A stretch of 64,000 bases of DNA from Streptomyces marianii (lineage in GTDB: Bacteria > Actinomycetota > Actinomycetes > Streptomycetales > Streptomycetaceae): the NCBI RefSeq assembly GCF_005795905.1, contig NZ_VAWE01000001.1, positions 3,828,001 to 3,892,000 of the forward strand, given 5' to 3'. Position 1 is the first letter of the stretch. Each line of letters begins with the position of its first letter. This document shows, piece after piece, positions 19,312 to 27,025 of the stretch. The translations under genes were made by a program, and so were the position numbers. Under the pieces are notes generated by a model. That model was not told the DNA's origin, made no database searches, and worked only from the letters and a program-made list of their open reading frames with translations.

Positions 19312-19647
19312 TCACCTGCCAGGGTAATACGACGTGAACTTCCACGGCATATCCCAGTTGATAATTACGCGGACGCCATTGTGGTCAAACCTTGACGATT
19401 TCTGCCCGTCCAATTGGCGCGGGCCGGCCTGCCGAAGTGTCGTCTCAATTTCGGCAGCGGACGGACGCCCCATCGCCGGGTTCCCGTCACCCGTATGTCC
19501 GTTCACGAACTCAACCATCTCGTCGAGACTGTAGTCACTCCCATGGAAGTCCTCGCCACCGAGACGGTCTCCATTCCTGCCGCCGGTTGGAACTCCACAA
19601 TTTGGACCGGAATTGTGCACCAGGACCGGAGTCTGGCCCGCCAGCAC
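19312..19647 (-). CDS. Orphan polymorphic-toxin tip with Hint tail (cassette E4)
   Basis: 111 residues if read from the GTG at 19647, which is a Val codon inside the Hint tail: LAGQTPVLVHNSGPNC, then the tip. The tip has SAAEIETTLRQAGPRQLDGQ and ends VRVIINWDMPWKFTSYYPGR, a strand-rich end resembling small RNase-like (BECR/RelE-fold) toxins; that resemblance is tentative. An in-frame TAG directly precedes the CAC-ACG-TAC-TAT codons of the tail, so it cannot be expressed as part of an RHS fusion here. Normal tips lie behind an RHS body; this one has none. Confidence 0.75.
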   Translation of the reverse strand: MLAGQTPVLVHNSGPNCGVPTGGRNGDRLGGEDFHGSDYSLDEMVEFVNGHTGDGNPAMGRPSAAEIETTLRQAGPRQLDGQKSSRFDHNGVRVIINWDMPWKFTSYYPGR

Positions 19648-19657
19648 ATAGTACGTG
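19638..19657. repeat. Core attachment-like repeat, copy A
   Basis: CCGCCAGCACATAGTACGTG, identical in four places (19638, 25572, 27353, 33480). On the minus strand it encodes the Hint segment TYYVLAG. Here it marks the proposed E3/E4 junction. Downstream sequence resembles copies B and C, not the RHS gene. Confidence 0.85.
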
Positions 19658-19750
19658 TGCTACGCGGCACCGCTCTACCTGCTTCTTCGCAGGTCAGTGC
19701 GTGATTTGCGTTCCGCTGGTGTCCGTGGATGTGCGGGGAAATCCGTGGGT

Positions 19751-19772
19751 GTTGCCGTCGCTACTGCCGTCA
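19751..19772. repeat. Paired arm-type repeat, 94 bp from core copy A
   Basis: GTTGCCGTC followed by TACTGCCGTCA. The same pair occurs 94-95 bases from core copies B and C and after the integrase genes. A conserved TTCGC(A/T)GGTCAG block also lies between core and repeat in all three. Proposed integrase arm-binding sites. Confidence 0.75.
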
Positions 19773-19815
19773 GGAGTCGGGCGGCTGGCGCTGGTGCCAT
19801 TTCTCGCCTCGCCGG

Positions 19816-20532
19816 TCACCGCGGAGTTTGTCGGGCCACTGTGTACGCGGTGGGGCCGGTAAGCCCTGTCCCTGTGCCGTCGAGCATGTCCAGGACCTCG
19901 AAGCCGACGCCCTCCGCGTAGCGTTCAAGCTCCTGGGGGAACAGGACGCGCCTGCGGATCTCGTCTCGGGCCTCGTCGCCCGAGGGGAGCATCCAGTGCC
20001 GGTGCATGGTGTTGATCTGGGTCCGCAGGTCCCACGTGTGGCGGATGGTGACGGTCGCGGGTCCCGTCGGGGTGTCGACCGTGGCGGTGGTCGGCTCGGT
20101 CCGGGTGATCGGGGCGACGGGGGAACACAACACGAGCAGCGCTCCTGGCCGGGCGTGGGCGGCGAAGGTGGCGAAGACCTGGCTGATCGCCTCGTTGTCG
20201 TGCGCGTAGGCGAGGCTGTTGCCCATGCAGGTCACCACATCCATGCGGCTGCCGAGTCGTGCGGTGCGCATGTCGCCGGTGCGGATGTCCAGCCCGGGCC
20301 GGGCCTGGTGGGCGTAGTCGACCATGCCGGGCTGGACGTCCACGCCGATGCACTCGAAGCGCTTGGCCAGGATCTCCAGGTCGCGGCCGGTACCGCATCC
20401 GAAGTCGACCAGGGTCCGGGCGTCCGGCCGGTGCAGATCGATCAGGGTCTGGCACATTCCGGCGCTCGTGCTGTCGGACTGGACCACGTCGTAGAGTGCC
20501 GGATCGCGGTACAGGAGGTTGGTGGCTTCCAC
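19816..20532 (-). CDS. Class I SAM-dependent methyltransferase (RiPP-cluster enzyme)
   Basis: 238 residues from GTG 20532 (GGAAG upstream), 25 bases after the asparagine-synthase-like gene; an ATG at 20598 would overlap that gene. Motif I is LVDFGCGTGRDLEILA; then FECIGVDVQPGMVDYAHQ, DVVTCMGNSLAYA and PGALLVLCSPV follow the class I order. The C-terminal half has VTIRHTWDLRTQINTMHRHW. It probably methylates the peptide or a small substrate made with the neighbouring enzyme; the target is unknown. Confidence 0.82.
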   Translation of the reverse strand: MEATNLLYRDPALYDVVQSDSTSAGMCQTLIDLHRPDARTLVDFGCGTGRDLEILAKRFECIGVDVQPGMVDYAHQARPGLDIRTGDMRTARLGSRMDVVTCMGNSLAYAHDNEAISQVFATFAAHARPGALLVLCSPVAPITRTEPTTATVDTPTGPATVTIRHTWDLRTQINTMHRHWMLPSGDEARDEIRRRVLFPQELERYAEGVGFEVLDMLDGTGTGLTGPTAYTVARQTPR

Positions 20533-20557
20533 GTGCTCGGCTTCCGTGTCGGGCTGG

Positions 20558-22030
20558 TCACATGAGGCTTCGCAGTCCGACCTCCAGGGCGAGCACATCG
20601 CACAGCAGATCGGGGACGACCGGCGCGGAGTCGGCGTTCCTCCCCGCCTCGGCAAGAGCCTTGCCGTCAACGTAGCCAAGGTCCACCAGGATGGACTCCT
20701 TCAGCATGTCGTCCAAGACCGGCAAGCCGTAGGAACGTAAACCCTTTTCCAGGACAGCCAGGAAGTTCTCCGGTTCAGCCGGCGCGGCCACCCACTCGGG
20801 CAACCCGGCCCGCCGGATCCGCTCGCGGAACAACGCCTTGCCGCGCTTGTGCTCGTGCGGTAGCTGCTCCATGAACCGCACGGTCCGCGGGTGCGCGAGC
20901 GGGCTCACCGGCCAGATTCCGGCCCGGAGGAATCCGGGGTTGTGCATCCCGAACGCCATCAGGGTCGGTACGGGCAGCACCGGAATGGGGGCCAGGTGCT
21001 CGTTGACTTCGGCGAGCGCTCGGACTGCTTTGTCGCCGAGCCACGGCACGGGGTGCGGCGTCGGCAGTTCGGCCTGTGTCCTGGAGTGGTGGGCATTGAT
21101 CTCGTCCCCGCCGCTGCCCGTGAACATGACCTCGCACCGCCGGGCGGCTGCCTGCTCGCGCACGACATCGAACGCCTCCTGATAGAAGGCTCCCGCCGGA
21201 TCGTGCGGCTTGCACAGATCGCGCACGCCTCCGGCACAGAAGGGTGGGTGCTGCATAGCGGGGGTGGCCGTGTCCCGGAAGCCGCAGTGCTCCACAAGAG
21301 CCCGACGCCGCTCGTGCTGCTGCCTGCCGGTGCTCCCTCCCACCAGCAGGCCGAAGCTGTACACCTCGGGGAAGCTGGATGCTTTCACGGCCAGGACGAC
21401 GTTCCCGGAGTCCGCGCCGCCGGACAGCTCAACACCCACACGCCCGGTTGCCGTCGGCGCCTGGCGGATCACGTCGGTCAGCAACTCGTCCAGAGCCATG
21501 AGTGGATCAACGCCGGGCCGCAGCGTACGCGGCTCAAGTACGTGTTCGGTGGGGTCGGGGTAGTGGATGCTGAGTCCCGAACGGGTGAACGTGGCCGCAG
21601 CCCGTTCAGTGAGGCGGTAGACACCTTCGAAGAGCGTCTCGGACGTGTAGCGGTGCTGCCTCGTCAGCGTGCGGGCGACGACACGCGGCACCAGGCGGTC
21701 TGCCCGCAGATGCGGTCGCAGCAGTGTCAGGTCCCACGAGGCGTACAGTTCGCCCGCCTTCTTTGTCAGATAGAGGGGGGCTGTGCCGAAGACGCCCACC
21801 GCCAGGCGGGCTTGTCCGGGCTCCATGGTGAGTTCGACGAAGTCGGCGTCGCCCCGCTTGCACTCCTTCACGCGGATCCGTACGCGCGGTGCCTGGTCGT
21901 CGTTGACCTCCATGACCAACGTGGACACGTTCGCGGGTTCGATCCAGCTCTGCCCGTTGATCCTACGGCCGCCTTCTGATAGCCACTTGGGCTCCTGGAG
22001 ATCGTCCAGGCGCAGACGCATCGACAGCAT
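20558..22030 (-). CDS. Asparagine synthase-like amide-forming enzyme (possible RiPP maturase)
   Basis: 490 residues from ATG 22030, preceded by AAGGGA. The ATP-pyrophosphatase loop SGGADSGNVVLAVKA lies near residue 205, with FTGSGGDEINAHH about 100 residues later, as in asparagine synthetase B domains. The N-terminal 190 residues resemble the glutaminase-like domain in fold pattern but there is no N-terminal catalytic Cys, so it would not use glutamine. Lasso cyclases have the same traits, but no lasso B peptidase or RRE protein is present. Likely role: adenylating a carboxylate to form an amide or macrolactam in the 39-residue peptide encoded just upstream. Confidence 0.8.
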   Translation of the reverse strand: MLSMRLRLDDLQEPKWLSEGGRRINGQSWIEPANVSTLVMEVNDDQAPRVRIRVKECKRGDADFVELTMEPGQARLAVGVFGTAPLYLTKKAGELYASWDLTLLRPHLRADRLVPRVVARTLTRQHRYTSETLFEGVYRLTERAAATFTRSGLSIHYPDPTEHVLEPRTLRPGVDPLMALDELLTDVIRQAPTATGRVGVELSGGADSGNVVLAVKASSFPEVYSFGLLVGGSTGRQQHERRRALVEHCGFRDTATPAMQHPPFCAGGVRDLCKPHDPAGAFYQEAFDVVREQAAARRCEVMFTGSGGDEINAHHSRTQAELPTPHPVPWLGDKAVRALAEVNEHLAPIPVLPVPTLMAFGMHNPGFLRAGIWPVSPLAHPRTVRFMEQLPHEHKRGKALFRERIRRAGLPEWVAAPAEPENFLAVLEKGLRSYGLPVLDDMLKESILVDLGYVDGKALAEAGRNADSAPVVPDLLCDVLALEVGLRSLM

Positions 22031-22053
22031 GTCGTCCCTTTCCGATGTCGTGC

Positions 22054-22087
22054 GGCGGGGCGGGGCCGCGTATGGCCCCGCCCCGCC
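22054..22087 (-). terminator. Perfect 14-bp hairpin between precursor and enzyme genes
   Basis: GGCGGGGCGGGGCC and its exact complement around a 6-base loop, 16 bases after the precursor stop and 24 bases before the enzyme start. Such partial terminators keep peptide mRNA abundant over enzyme mRNA in RiPP operons; that role is inferred. Confidence 0.75.
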
Positions 22088-22103
22088 TGGCGTCAGCCCT
22101 GGA

Positions 22104-22223
22104 TCACTTGCTGCAGTGGTCGCCGTTGTTGTCGCCGCCGCCCGGCATCTTGTCGAGCAGCGCGGCCTCGATGGCCGGGACGCCGGTGATCAGGTCTCCG
22201 GTGAACAACTCGTCCACGTTCAT
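22104..22223 (-). CDS. Putative RiPP precursor peptide, 39 residues
   Basis: Reads MNVDELFTGDLITGVPAIEA, continuing ALLDKMPGGGDNNGDHCSK. It has a strong GGGAGA ribosome binding site 5 bases before the ATG. The layout is leader-like: an acidic/hydrophobic helix-forming part (ELFTGDLITGVPAIEAALLDK), then a Gly-rich break and a short polar core (GGGDNNGDHCSK) with one Cys, one His and three Asp/Asn. It directly precedes the asparagine-synthase-like gene. No known RiPP class is recognised. Confidence 0.65.
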   Translation of the reverse strand: MNVDELFTGDLITGVPAIEAALLDKMPGGGDNNGDHCSK

Positions 22224-22250
22224 CGTGTTCTCCCTTACGGTTTTCAGTGG

Positions 22251-22274
22251 ACTCCGCAGCTGGTGCTGCGGAGT
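22251..22274 (-). promoter_or_regulatory. Hairpin upstream of the precursor gene
   Basis: ACTCCGCAGC, TGGT loop, GCTGCGGAGT: a perfect 10-bp stem 27 bases upstream of the precursor ATG. Either the terminator of the preceding small genes or a leader structure of the precursor mRNA. Confidence 0.55.
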
Positions 22275-22393
22275 TGGACCCGTTCGGCTGCCGGACCCTT
22301 GCGAAGAAGGCCGCCGGACGGGGTGCCCACCGCTTCCGGCGGCAGGCCCTCCCTCGTCACAGGTGGGGAGCCTGGATGTGTGACGGGGAGGAG

Positions 22394-22507
22394 TCAGGTG
22401 GGTGTGGATGCGGCGGCCACGCCCAGGACGAAGCCGACCGATCCCGAGATGATGATGATCAGGAGCGGTCCGGCGTAACGGCCGACGACTGCGGCCAACC
22501 GATTCAC
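22394..22507 (-). CDS. Small single-helix membrane protein, 37 residues
   Basis: GTG at 22507 overlaps the previous gene's TGA (GTGA) and has GGAGAG upstream. NRLAAVVGRYAGPLLIIIIS followed by GSVGFVLGVAAAS is one membrane helix with a positive N-terminus. Function unknown; coupled to the gene before it. Confidence 0.5.
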   Translation of the reverse strand: MNRLAAVVGRYAGPLLIIIISGSVGFVLGVAAASTPT

Positions 22508-22731
22508 AGCCGCTCTCCACGGCTGCGCTCGTTGACCTCGCGTACTGCGGCGCTCAGCCTTGCAGCCCCGTCCTCCGACGGCGTTGAGCGGTGCTGCGGG
22601 CAGAGACACGGCGAGAACCGGTTCGAACCCGGCGGCAGGTCCGCGCCCTCGTAGGTGTCGATCCTCAACACCCCGTCCATGCCCCGCGCCTCGGTCATCC
22701 GGGCCAGACGGGCCCGTGCTTCGCTTCTCAT
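22504..22731 (-). CDS. Small hypothetical protein in RiPP-like cluster
   Basis: 75 residues beginning MRSEARARLARMTEARG, with VLRIDTYEGADLPPGS and a CLCPQHRS motif (two Cys and a His). The end overlaps the following 37-residue membrane gene. It reads divergently from the regulator at 22881. No family recognised; a start at the second Met is possible. Confidence 0.45.
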   Translation of the reverse strand: MRSEARARLARMTEARGMDGVLRIDTYEGADLPPGSNRFSPCLCPQHRSTPSEDGAARLSAAVREVNERSRGERL

Positions 22732-22880
22732 CCCTCAGCCCCTCAGACGACGGATACGGCGAGGTCTCGCCGTTCCCTGCTGTCTCTACGCAACCGCACG
22801 ACCACGCTCAGCGGTACCGTTGCCGCAGCGCCAGGACTTGAAAGCCTTGAAAGTTCGTGAAAGCACGGGGAGTTGAGGGC

Positions 22881-24221
22881 ATGGCCAAGCGTGAACCGAA
22901 CGCGGCGCTCGGGCGCATGCTCGCCGAAAGCCGTTGGACTCACCGCCAGTTCGCGCGGGCGGTGAACCGCATCGGCACCGAGACCGGAACTCCCCTGCGT
23001 TATGACGAGTCGGGGGTGAGCCACTGGCTCGGAGGCACCATCCCTCGCGGTGCGGTGCGTGCATGCATCCTCGAAGCCCTTTCCCGCCGCCTCGGCCGCC
23101 CCGTCACCCATGCCGAGGCCGGGCTGCCCGTTCCACGCGATCGCTCCTCCGCAACTGCGGATACCGTGGAAGGAGTGATCGACCTGGGGAGGCTGGATAT
23201 GGACCCGTCCCGCCGCAGTGTCCTGGGGGCCGGCCTGTTCTCCGTGGCCGTCACCATTCCCGGCTGGCCTGATGTGGTCGGGTGTGCCGATGCCGTCCAG
23301 TCCGGCCGCACGACTCGCATCGGCATGAACGAAGTGGACATGGTCATCGCCATGACCGAGCGGGTGTCGGACCTGGACGACGAGTTCGGCGGCCGTCACG
23401 CCCGCCCCATGGCGGCCTCCTTCATGGTCAACACCGTGGCCTCCTACCTGCGCGCCGACGCGTCCGAGGACGTACGCAAGGCGATGCTGTCCGCCGCCTC
23501 GGACCTGCTCTACCTGACGGGCTACATGGCCGTGGACGAAGGGCTGCACGGTCTCGCGCAGCGCTACTACGTCAAGGCTCTGGAGCTGGCGGGCGCTGCC
23601 GAGGACCACCTGACGTACTGCACCACCCTGCGGGGCATGAGCGTCCAGGCAGTCGACCTCGGCCACGGGGCGAAGGCCATGGAACTGGCCGACGCCGCTG
23701 CCGCCGCCTCCCCGAAAGCCGGCCCTCGGATGCTGGCCTTCCTCGTCGGCCAGCAGGCGCATGCCGCCGCGCAGACCGGCGACCGTGCGGGCGCGCTTCG
23801 CTACATCCGCGAAGCCGAGGCGGCCATGGACCGTGCCGAGTCACGCGGCAAGGCGTTCGGCTCGTACGACCCCTCTTCGCTCAACTACCACGTCAGCCAG
23901 GTGCGTTACGAACTCGGTGACAAGGCCGGAGCCGTCGAAGCCATGCAGCAGGCGGACCGGCTCCGCCCCAGCACGTACCAGCGCACACGCGTACACCGCC
24001 GCGGCCTGCTGGCCGAACGGCAACTGGAACTCGGCCACCTGGAAGCGGCGTGTGCCACCTGGCACCAGGCCCTCGACGACTATCCCAAGGTGCAGTCCGG
24101 CCGCGCCGACGACCGCGTGAAGGCGATGCTCGGTCTCTTGCGCCCTCATCTGAAGAACGCGGCAGCCAGCGGCCTGTACGACCGGGCACGGACGCTCGCG
24201 TCACCGCCGCTGGTCACCTGA
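22881..24221 (+). CDS. XRE-type regulator with TPR-like C-terminal domain
   Basis: 446 residues. ATG 22881 chosen for its GGGGAG and GAGGG upstream. N-terminal helix-turn-helix (LGRMLAESRWTHRQFARAVN ... ESGVSHWLGG), then a segment with RRSVLGAGLFSVAVTIPGWP resembling the Tat-like stretch common in these regulators, then helical repeats (LAQRYYVKALELAGAAEDHL, YIREAEAAMDRAES, LEAACATWHQALDDYPKV). This type often sits beside Streptomyces peptide and secondary-metabolite clusters, sensing a small ligand. Divergent from the RiPP-like genes, which it probably controls. Confidence 0.8.
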   Translation: MAKREPNAALGRMLAESRWTHRQFARAVNRIGTETGTPLRYDESGVSHWLGGTIPRGAVRACILEALSRRLGRPVTHAEAGLPVPRDRSSATADTVEGVIDLGRLDMDPSRRSVLGAGLFSVAVTIPGWPDVVGCADAVQSGRTTRIGMNEVDMVIAMTERVSDLDDEFGGRHARPMAASFMVNTVASYLRADASEDVRKAMLSAASDLLYLTGYMAVDEGLHGLAQRYYVKALELAGAAEDHLTYCTTLRGMSVQAVDLGHGAKAMELADAAAAASPKAGPRMLAFLVGQQAHAAAQTGDRAGALRYIREAEAAMDRAESRGKAFGSYDPSSLNYHVSQVRYELGDKAGAVEAMQQADRLRPSTYQRTRVHRRGLLAERQLELGHLEAACATWHQALDDYPKVQSGRADDRVKAMLGLLRPHLKNAAASGLYDRARTLASPPLVT

Positions 24222-24282
24222 CCCCCGTCGCACCTTCAAGCTCAGCCGCAGAGAGTCAGCCACGACGGCGGGCGCATTGAGG

Positions 24283-24497
24283 GGCTCCTGGAACAGGGCG
24301 TCGAACTCGTCGTGATCAAGGAACTCCTCGGCCACGCCCACATCGGCGTCACCGCCACCGTATACGCGCACGTACGCCTCCGCCTCCAGCGAGACGCCAT
24401 CGACACCCTCGGCACCGCACTCCACGGCCCGGCGATCACCGAGGCCGTCGGTGTTGACAGTGAAGAACCACCATCCCGTGCCCCCGCGTCCGCTGAC
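24283..24497 (+). pseudogene. Integrase C-terminal remnant (module E3)
   Basis: Only the last quarter remains: [40 protein letters not shown], then LGTALHGPAITEAVG. Matches the intact integrase from residue about 366. The normal stop (CGC TGA) is out of frame owing to a small indel. It follows the regulator gene by about 60 bases. Confidence 0.85.
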
Positions 24498-24520
24498 GTT
24501 GCCGTCAACTACTGCCGCCA
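24498..24520. repeat. Paired arm-type repeat after E3 integrase remnant
   Basis: GTTGCCGTCA, A, CTACTGCCGCCA: one base differs from the copies in E1 and E2. A degenerate hairpin (GAAGCCCCGCC ... GACGAGGCTTC) follows at about 24530-24563. Confidence 0.7.
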
Positions 24521-24637
24521 CCCATCGCAGAAGCCCCGCCCGGACACACCTGACGAGGCTTCAGATTTGTGCAAGCGTACTGCTGTACGGGGCTCAGCAC
24601 CTGGGCCGGATCGACTCCGGCGGGCCGCTCCGTGACG

Positions 24638-25270
24638 TTACGGCCGCCTACCGCTCTGAGGTCCATAGTTGGCGGTCAGAGCTGCGGCGTACACGTCCGG
24701 AACAGACCGCCCGCCGAAAGCCATCGGAAGATACGACTCCAACGCGCCTGACACGTCCAGGAAGGGTCCAAACTGAGCGCACCATTCACTGCGCGCGGCC
24801 GCGTCGGGAAACCCCTGGAACACCGCCACCTCGGGGTCCCTTTCACTCCAGCACCCCCACTTTGCGGATGCTCCGGTCAGCGCGACGACATTCGCCGAGA
24901 TCGAGATCGACCCCAGGGCGTCGCCGTCCGGCTCGAAGCCGATCGCAGCCCAGTAGTCGTCCTCACTGGCCTCGACGGACAGGGACACCGCCGGGTATCC
25001 CAGCCCCTCGGGGACATAGAATTCGTCACAGTCCGGCTCGAGAACTAGCAGATCGATATGGTCGTCTCCGTGCCAACGGGCCATCATGCAGAGCGCTGGC
25101 CAGATTTCCGGAGCGAGAACCACATCGAACTCACAGAACAACGAGTCTCCCGCACTCTCCCTGAAAACCTGGTCAGGGAACCTGGCATCAAGATTGAAGG
25201 TCACCGCGCTACGGGAGCGGATGGCAAGATACTCGTCACGGTCCGACATGAGCGAACTCTCGCCTAGCAT
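24638..25270 (-). CDS. Probable immunity protein of displaced toxin cassette E3
   Basis: 210 residues from ATG 25270, which overlaps the toxin stop (TGATG); a second start at 25249 has AGGCGAGAG upstream. Acidic, soluble, with EFDVVLAPEIWPALCMMARWHGDD and DEFYVPEGLGYPAVSLSVEASED. No family recognised. The tight overlap with the toxin tip is the basis for the immunity call. Confidence 0.65.
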   Translation of the reverse strand: MLGESSLMSDRDEYLAIRSRSAVTFNLDARFPDQVFRESAGDSLFCEFDVVLAPEIWPALCMMARWHGDDHIDLLVLEPDCDEFYVPEGLGYPAVSLSVEASEDDYWAAIGFEPDGDALGSISISANVVALTGASAKWGCWSERDPEVAVFQGFPDAAARSEWCAQFGPFLDVSGALESYLPMAFGGRSVPDVYAAALTANYGPQSGRRP

Positions 25271-25581
25271 CAGTAGTCCCCCAGTCTGATCTTGATGTCG
25301 GCCTTCTTCGATCCCGGCCTGTAGTAGTCCGCTGTCCATCCTTCGACAGTCTTGGCCTTGCCTCGCAGGAAGTACCGTGCCCCATCCTTCTGATATTCAA
25401 TGTTCGGCCCCCTTTCGAGGCAGGTCCATCCGTTAGCCTCAAGGTTCTCTCCGAATTCCGTAGGACCGACATCCGTCCGCACATTCTTCATGCGGGCCTT
25501 GGATTCTGTGATGTCCTCGTATTTCGATGTGGTCCGGCAATTGCTGTTGTGAACCAGGACCGGAGCCTCACCCGCCAGCAC
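25270..25581 (-). CDS. Orphan polymorphic-toxin tip with Hint tail (cassette E3)
   Basis: 103 residues from the GTG in the Hint tail (LAGEAPVLVHNSNC). The tip has EFGENLEANGWTCLERG, then YQKDGARYFLRGKAKTVEGW and TADYYRPGSKKADIKIRLGDY, a compact basic domain of a kind that recurs at the end of actinobacterial RHS proteins. An in-frame TGA lies 10 codons before the GTG, so no fusion with an upstream body is possible here. Enzymatic activity is not assignable from sequence alone. Confidence 0.75.
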   Translation of the reverse strand: MLAGEAPVLVHNSNCRTTSKYEDITESKARMKNVRTDVGPTEFGENLEANGWTCLERGPNIEYQKDGARYFLRGKAKTVEGWTADYYRPGSKKADIKIRLGDY

Positions 25582-25591
25582 ATAGTACGTG
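25572..25591. repeat. Core attachment-like repeat, copy B
   Basis: Identical 20-bp core at the proposed E2/E3 junction; encodes TYYVLAG on the minus strand. Confidence 0.85.
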
Positions 25592-25684
25592 CGCTCGCCG
25601 GGCGGTCGTCACCTGCATTTTCGCTGGTCAGCGAATTCTTGCCGGTCCGTGGGTGTGCGTGGAAGTGCCGTGCTGTGCGCCCGT

Positions 25685-25706
25685 GTTGCCGTCGGCGTTG
25701 CCGTCA
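25685..25706. repeat. Paired arm-type repeat, 94 bp from core copy B
   Basis: GTTGCCGTC then GCGTTGCCGTCA. Same distance from the core as in copy A, which argues for a conserved functional spacing. Confidence 0.7.
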
Positions 25707-25787
25707 GACGGCTACGTGCGTGAGGGCGGTGGAGTGGGCTTTGGCCGGTGTCCTGCCCGGGTTGGGGTCGGGCATGGTCAGGGGCCG

Positions 25788-26450
25788 TAGGCTCGCCAGT
25801 TCCTCGACGCCGCCCGCACGGACGGGCTCCACGCGCTGTACGAACTCGCGCTGCGCACCGGACTCCGCAAGGGCGAACTCCTGGGCCTCCTCTGGGAAGA
25901 CCTCGACCTCACAACCGGAACGGCCAGCATCCGCCGCTCGCTCCAGCGCACCCGCACCGGCGGCCTCACGTATCTGCCCACCAAGACCCGGGCGTCTGAG
26001 CGCCGTATCGCGCTCCCGACCGAATGCCTCTACTCCCTCAAGGAGCACAAACAGCAGCAGGACAAGGAGCGCGGGACAGCAGGGTCAGCCTGGCAGGACA
26101 GCGGCCTCGTCTTCACCACCCCTACCGGCCGGCCTCTCGACCCGGCCAACCTCACCCGCCGCTTCCGCAGCTTCCTCGACCGGGCCGGACTCCGACGCAT
26201 CCGCTTCCACGACCTCCGGCACTCGACCGCCACCCTGCTCCTGGAACAGGGCGTCGACCTCGTCGTGATCAAGGAACTCCTCGGCCACGCCCACATCGGC
26301 GTCACCGCCACCGTCTACGCCCACGTAAGGCTCCGCCTCCAGCGAGACGCCATCGACACCCTCAGCACCGCGCTCGACAGCCCGGAGATCACCATGACGG
26401 CCAACGGCGACGGCGACGAACCGCCCCCTTGCGCCGCCCTCGTCCGCTGA
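25788..26450 (+). pseudogene. Integrase C-terminal half, frame intact (module E2)
   Basis: About 220 codons without a stop, matching the intact integrase from residue about 219 to the end: [79 protein letters not shown]. All catalytic residues (Arg, HxxR, His, Tyr) are retained, but the N-terminal DNA-binding and core-binding regions and start are missing. First in-frame start is GTG 26265. Confidence 0.88.
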
Positions 26451-26451
26451 C

Positions 26452-26474
26452 GTTGCCGTCAACTACTGCCGTCA
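26452..26474. repeat. Paired arm-type repeat after E2 integrase remnant
   Basis: GTTGCCGTCA-A-CTACTGCCGTCA, starting 2 bases after the integrase TGA; identical to the E1 copy at 32293. Confidence 0.8.
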
Positions 26475-26483
26475 CCCCACGCA

Positions 26484-26516
26484 GAAGCCCCGCCAGAAAC
26501 GATCTGGCGGGGCTTC
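26484..26516. terminator. Perfect 13-bp hairpin between integrase remnant and immunity gene
   Basis: GAAGCCCCGCCAG, 7-base loop, CTGGCGGGGCTTC. Convergent position between the plus-strand integrase and minus-strand immunity gene; bidirectional terminator likely. Confidence 0.85.
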
Positions 26517-26536
26517 ATATTTGCGCCTGTGTTCCC

Positions 26537-27025
26537 TCATAGGCCCCAGGTGGACTCACGGAACTGCCGCACCTCGGGCGCGCCCGTCACCCACTCGGAG
26601 ATGCGATTCCCGTCCTCGTCGATTTCACGGTGAGGCTCTACGTACCGCCACGGCTCTTGCGGGTCGAACGGTTCATCGAGCTCATCCAGGAAGATGAGCG
26701 AATTCTGGACGTGGATCACATCCCCGTCTCGATACATTGGCCAGCAGGAGATGAAATTACTGGCCGCCGGATCAGTGATCGAAGCAATGAGGCAAGAGGT
26801 CACCTTCTCGGAGCGTTCGATTTCCCTCAGCGCACTCTCCCAGCTTCGACAGTATTCATCCACTGACCAGAAGCTCAGGTCCATCAGGAATGTCTCCGTG
26901 AAGCTGCCGACCCAGATCCTGCCGACAGCCTCAGATGGTGACGGGGTCGCACCCTCCGAAACCGAATCATCGATCACCTCGATCGAGAATCCACTATTCC
27001 TTGAGGTAGTTGAGATCTGGGTCAT
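26537..27025 (-). CDS. CdiI-type immunity protein (cassette E2)
   Basis: 162 residues. It carries the pattern of the immunity protein of the Enterobacter cloacae CdiA system: LSFWSVDEYCRSWESALREI, then a segment with NFISCWPMYRDGDVIHVQN, LIFLDELDEPF, and DEDGNRISEWVTG. The start at 27025 lies within the toxin gene (32-base overlap); GTG 26977 is an alternative closer to the usual N-terminal length. Paired with a toxin of the matching family, which makes the assignment strong. It should bind and block the toxin in the cytoplasm. Confidence 0.82.
   Translation of the reverse strand: MTQISTTSRNSGFSIEVIDDSVSEGATPSPSEAVGRIWVGSFTETFLMDLSFWSVDEYCRSWESALREIERSEKVTSCLIASITDPAASNFISCWPMYRDGDVIHVQNSLIFLDELDEPFDPQEPWRYVEPHREIDEDGNRISEWVTGAPEVRQFRESTWGL

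Larger units (their letters stand above)
19658..25571. mobile_element. Decayed integrative module E3
   Basis: Bounded by core copies A and B. In order: arm repeat, RiPP-like cluster, regulator, short integrase remnant, arm repeat, degenerate hairpin, immunity gene, toxin tip. Replication and excision genes are absent. The boundaries are inferred from the repeats. Confidence 0.6.

Noticed and set aside
20558..22223. Lasso peptide cluster
   Set aside because: No RRE protein or transglutaminase-like B peptidase is present, and the peptide lacks the penultimate Thr of the lasso leader. Kept as an unclassified RiPP candidate.
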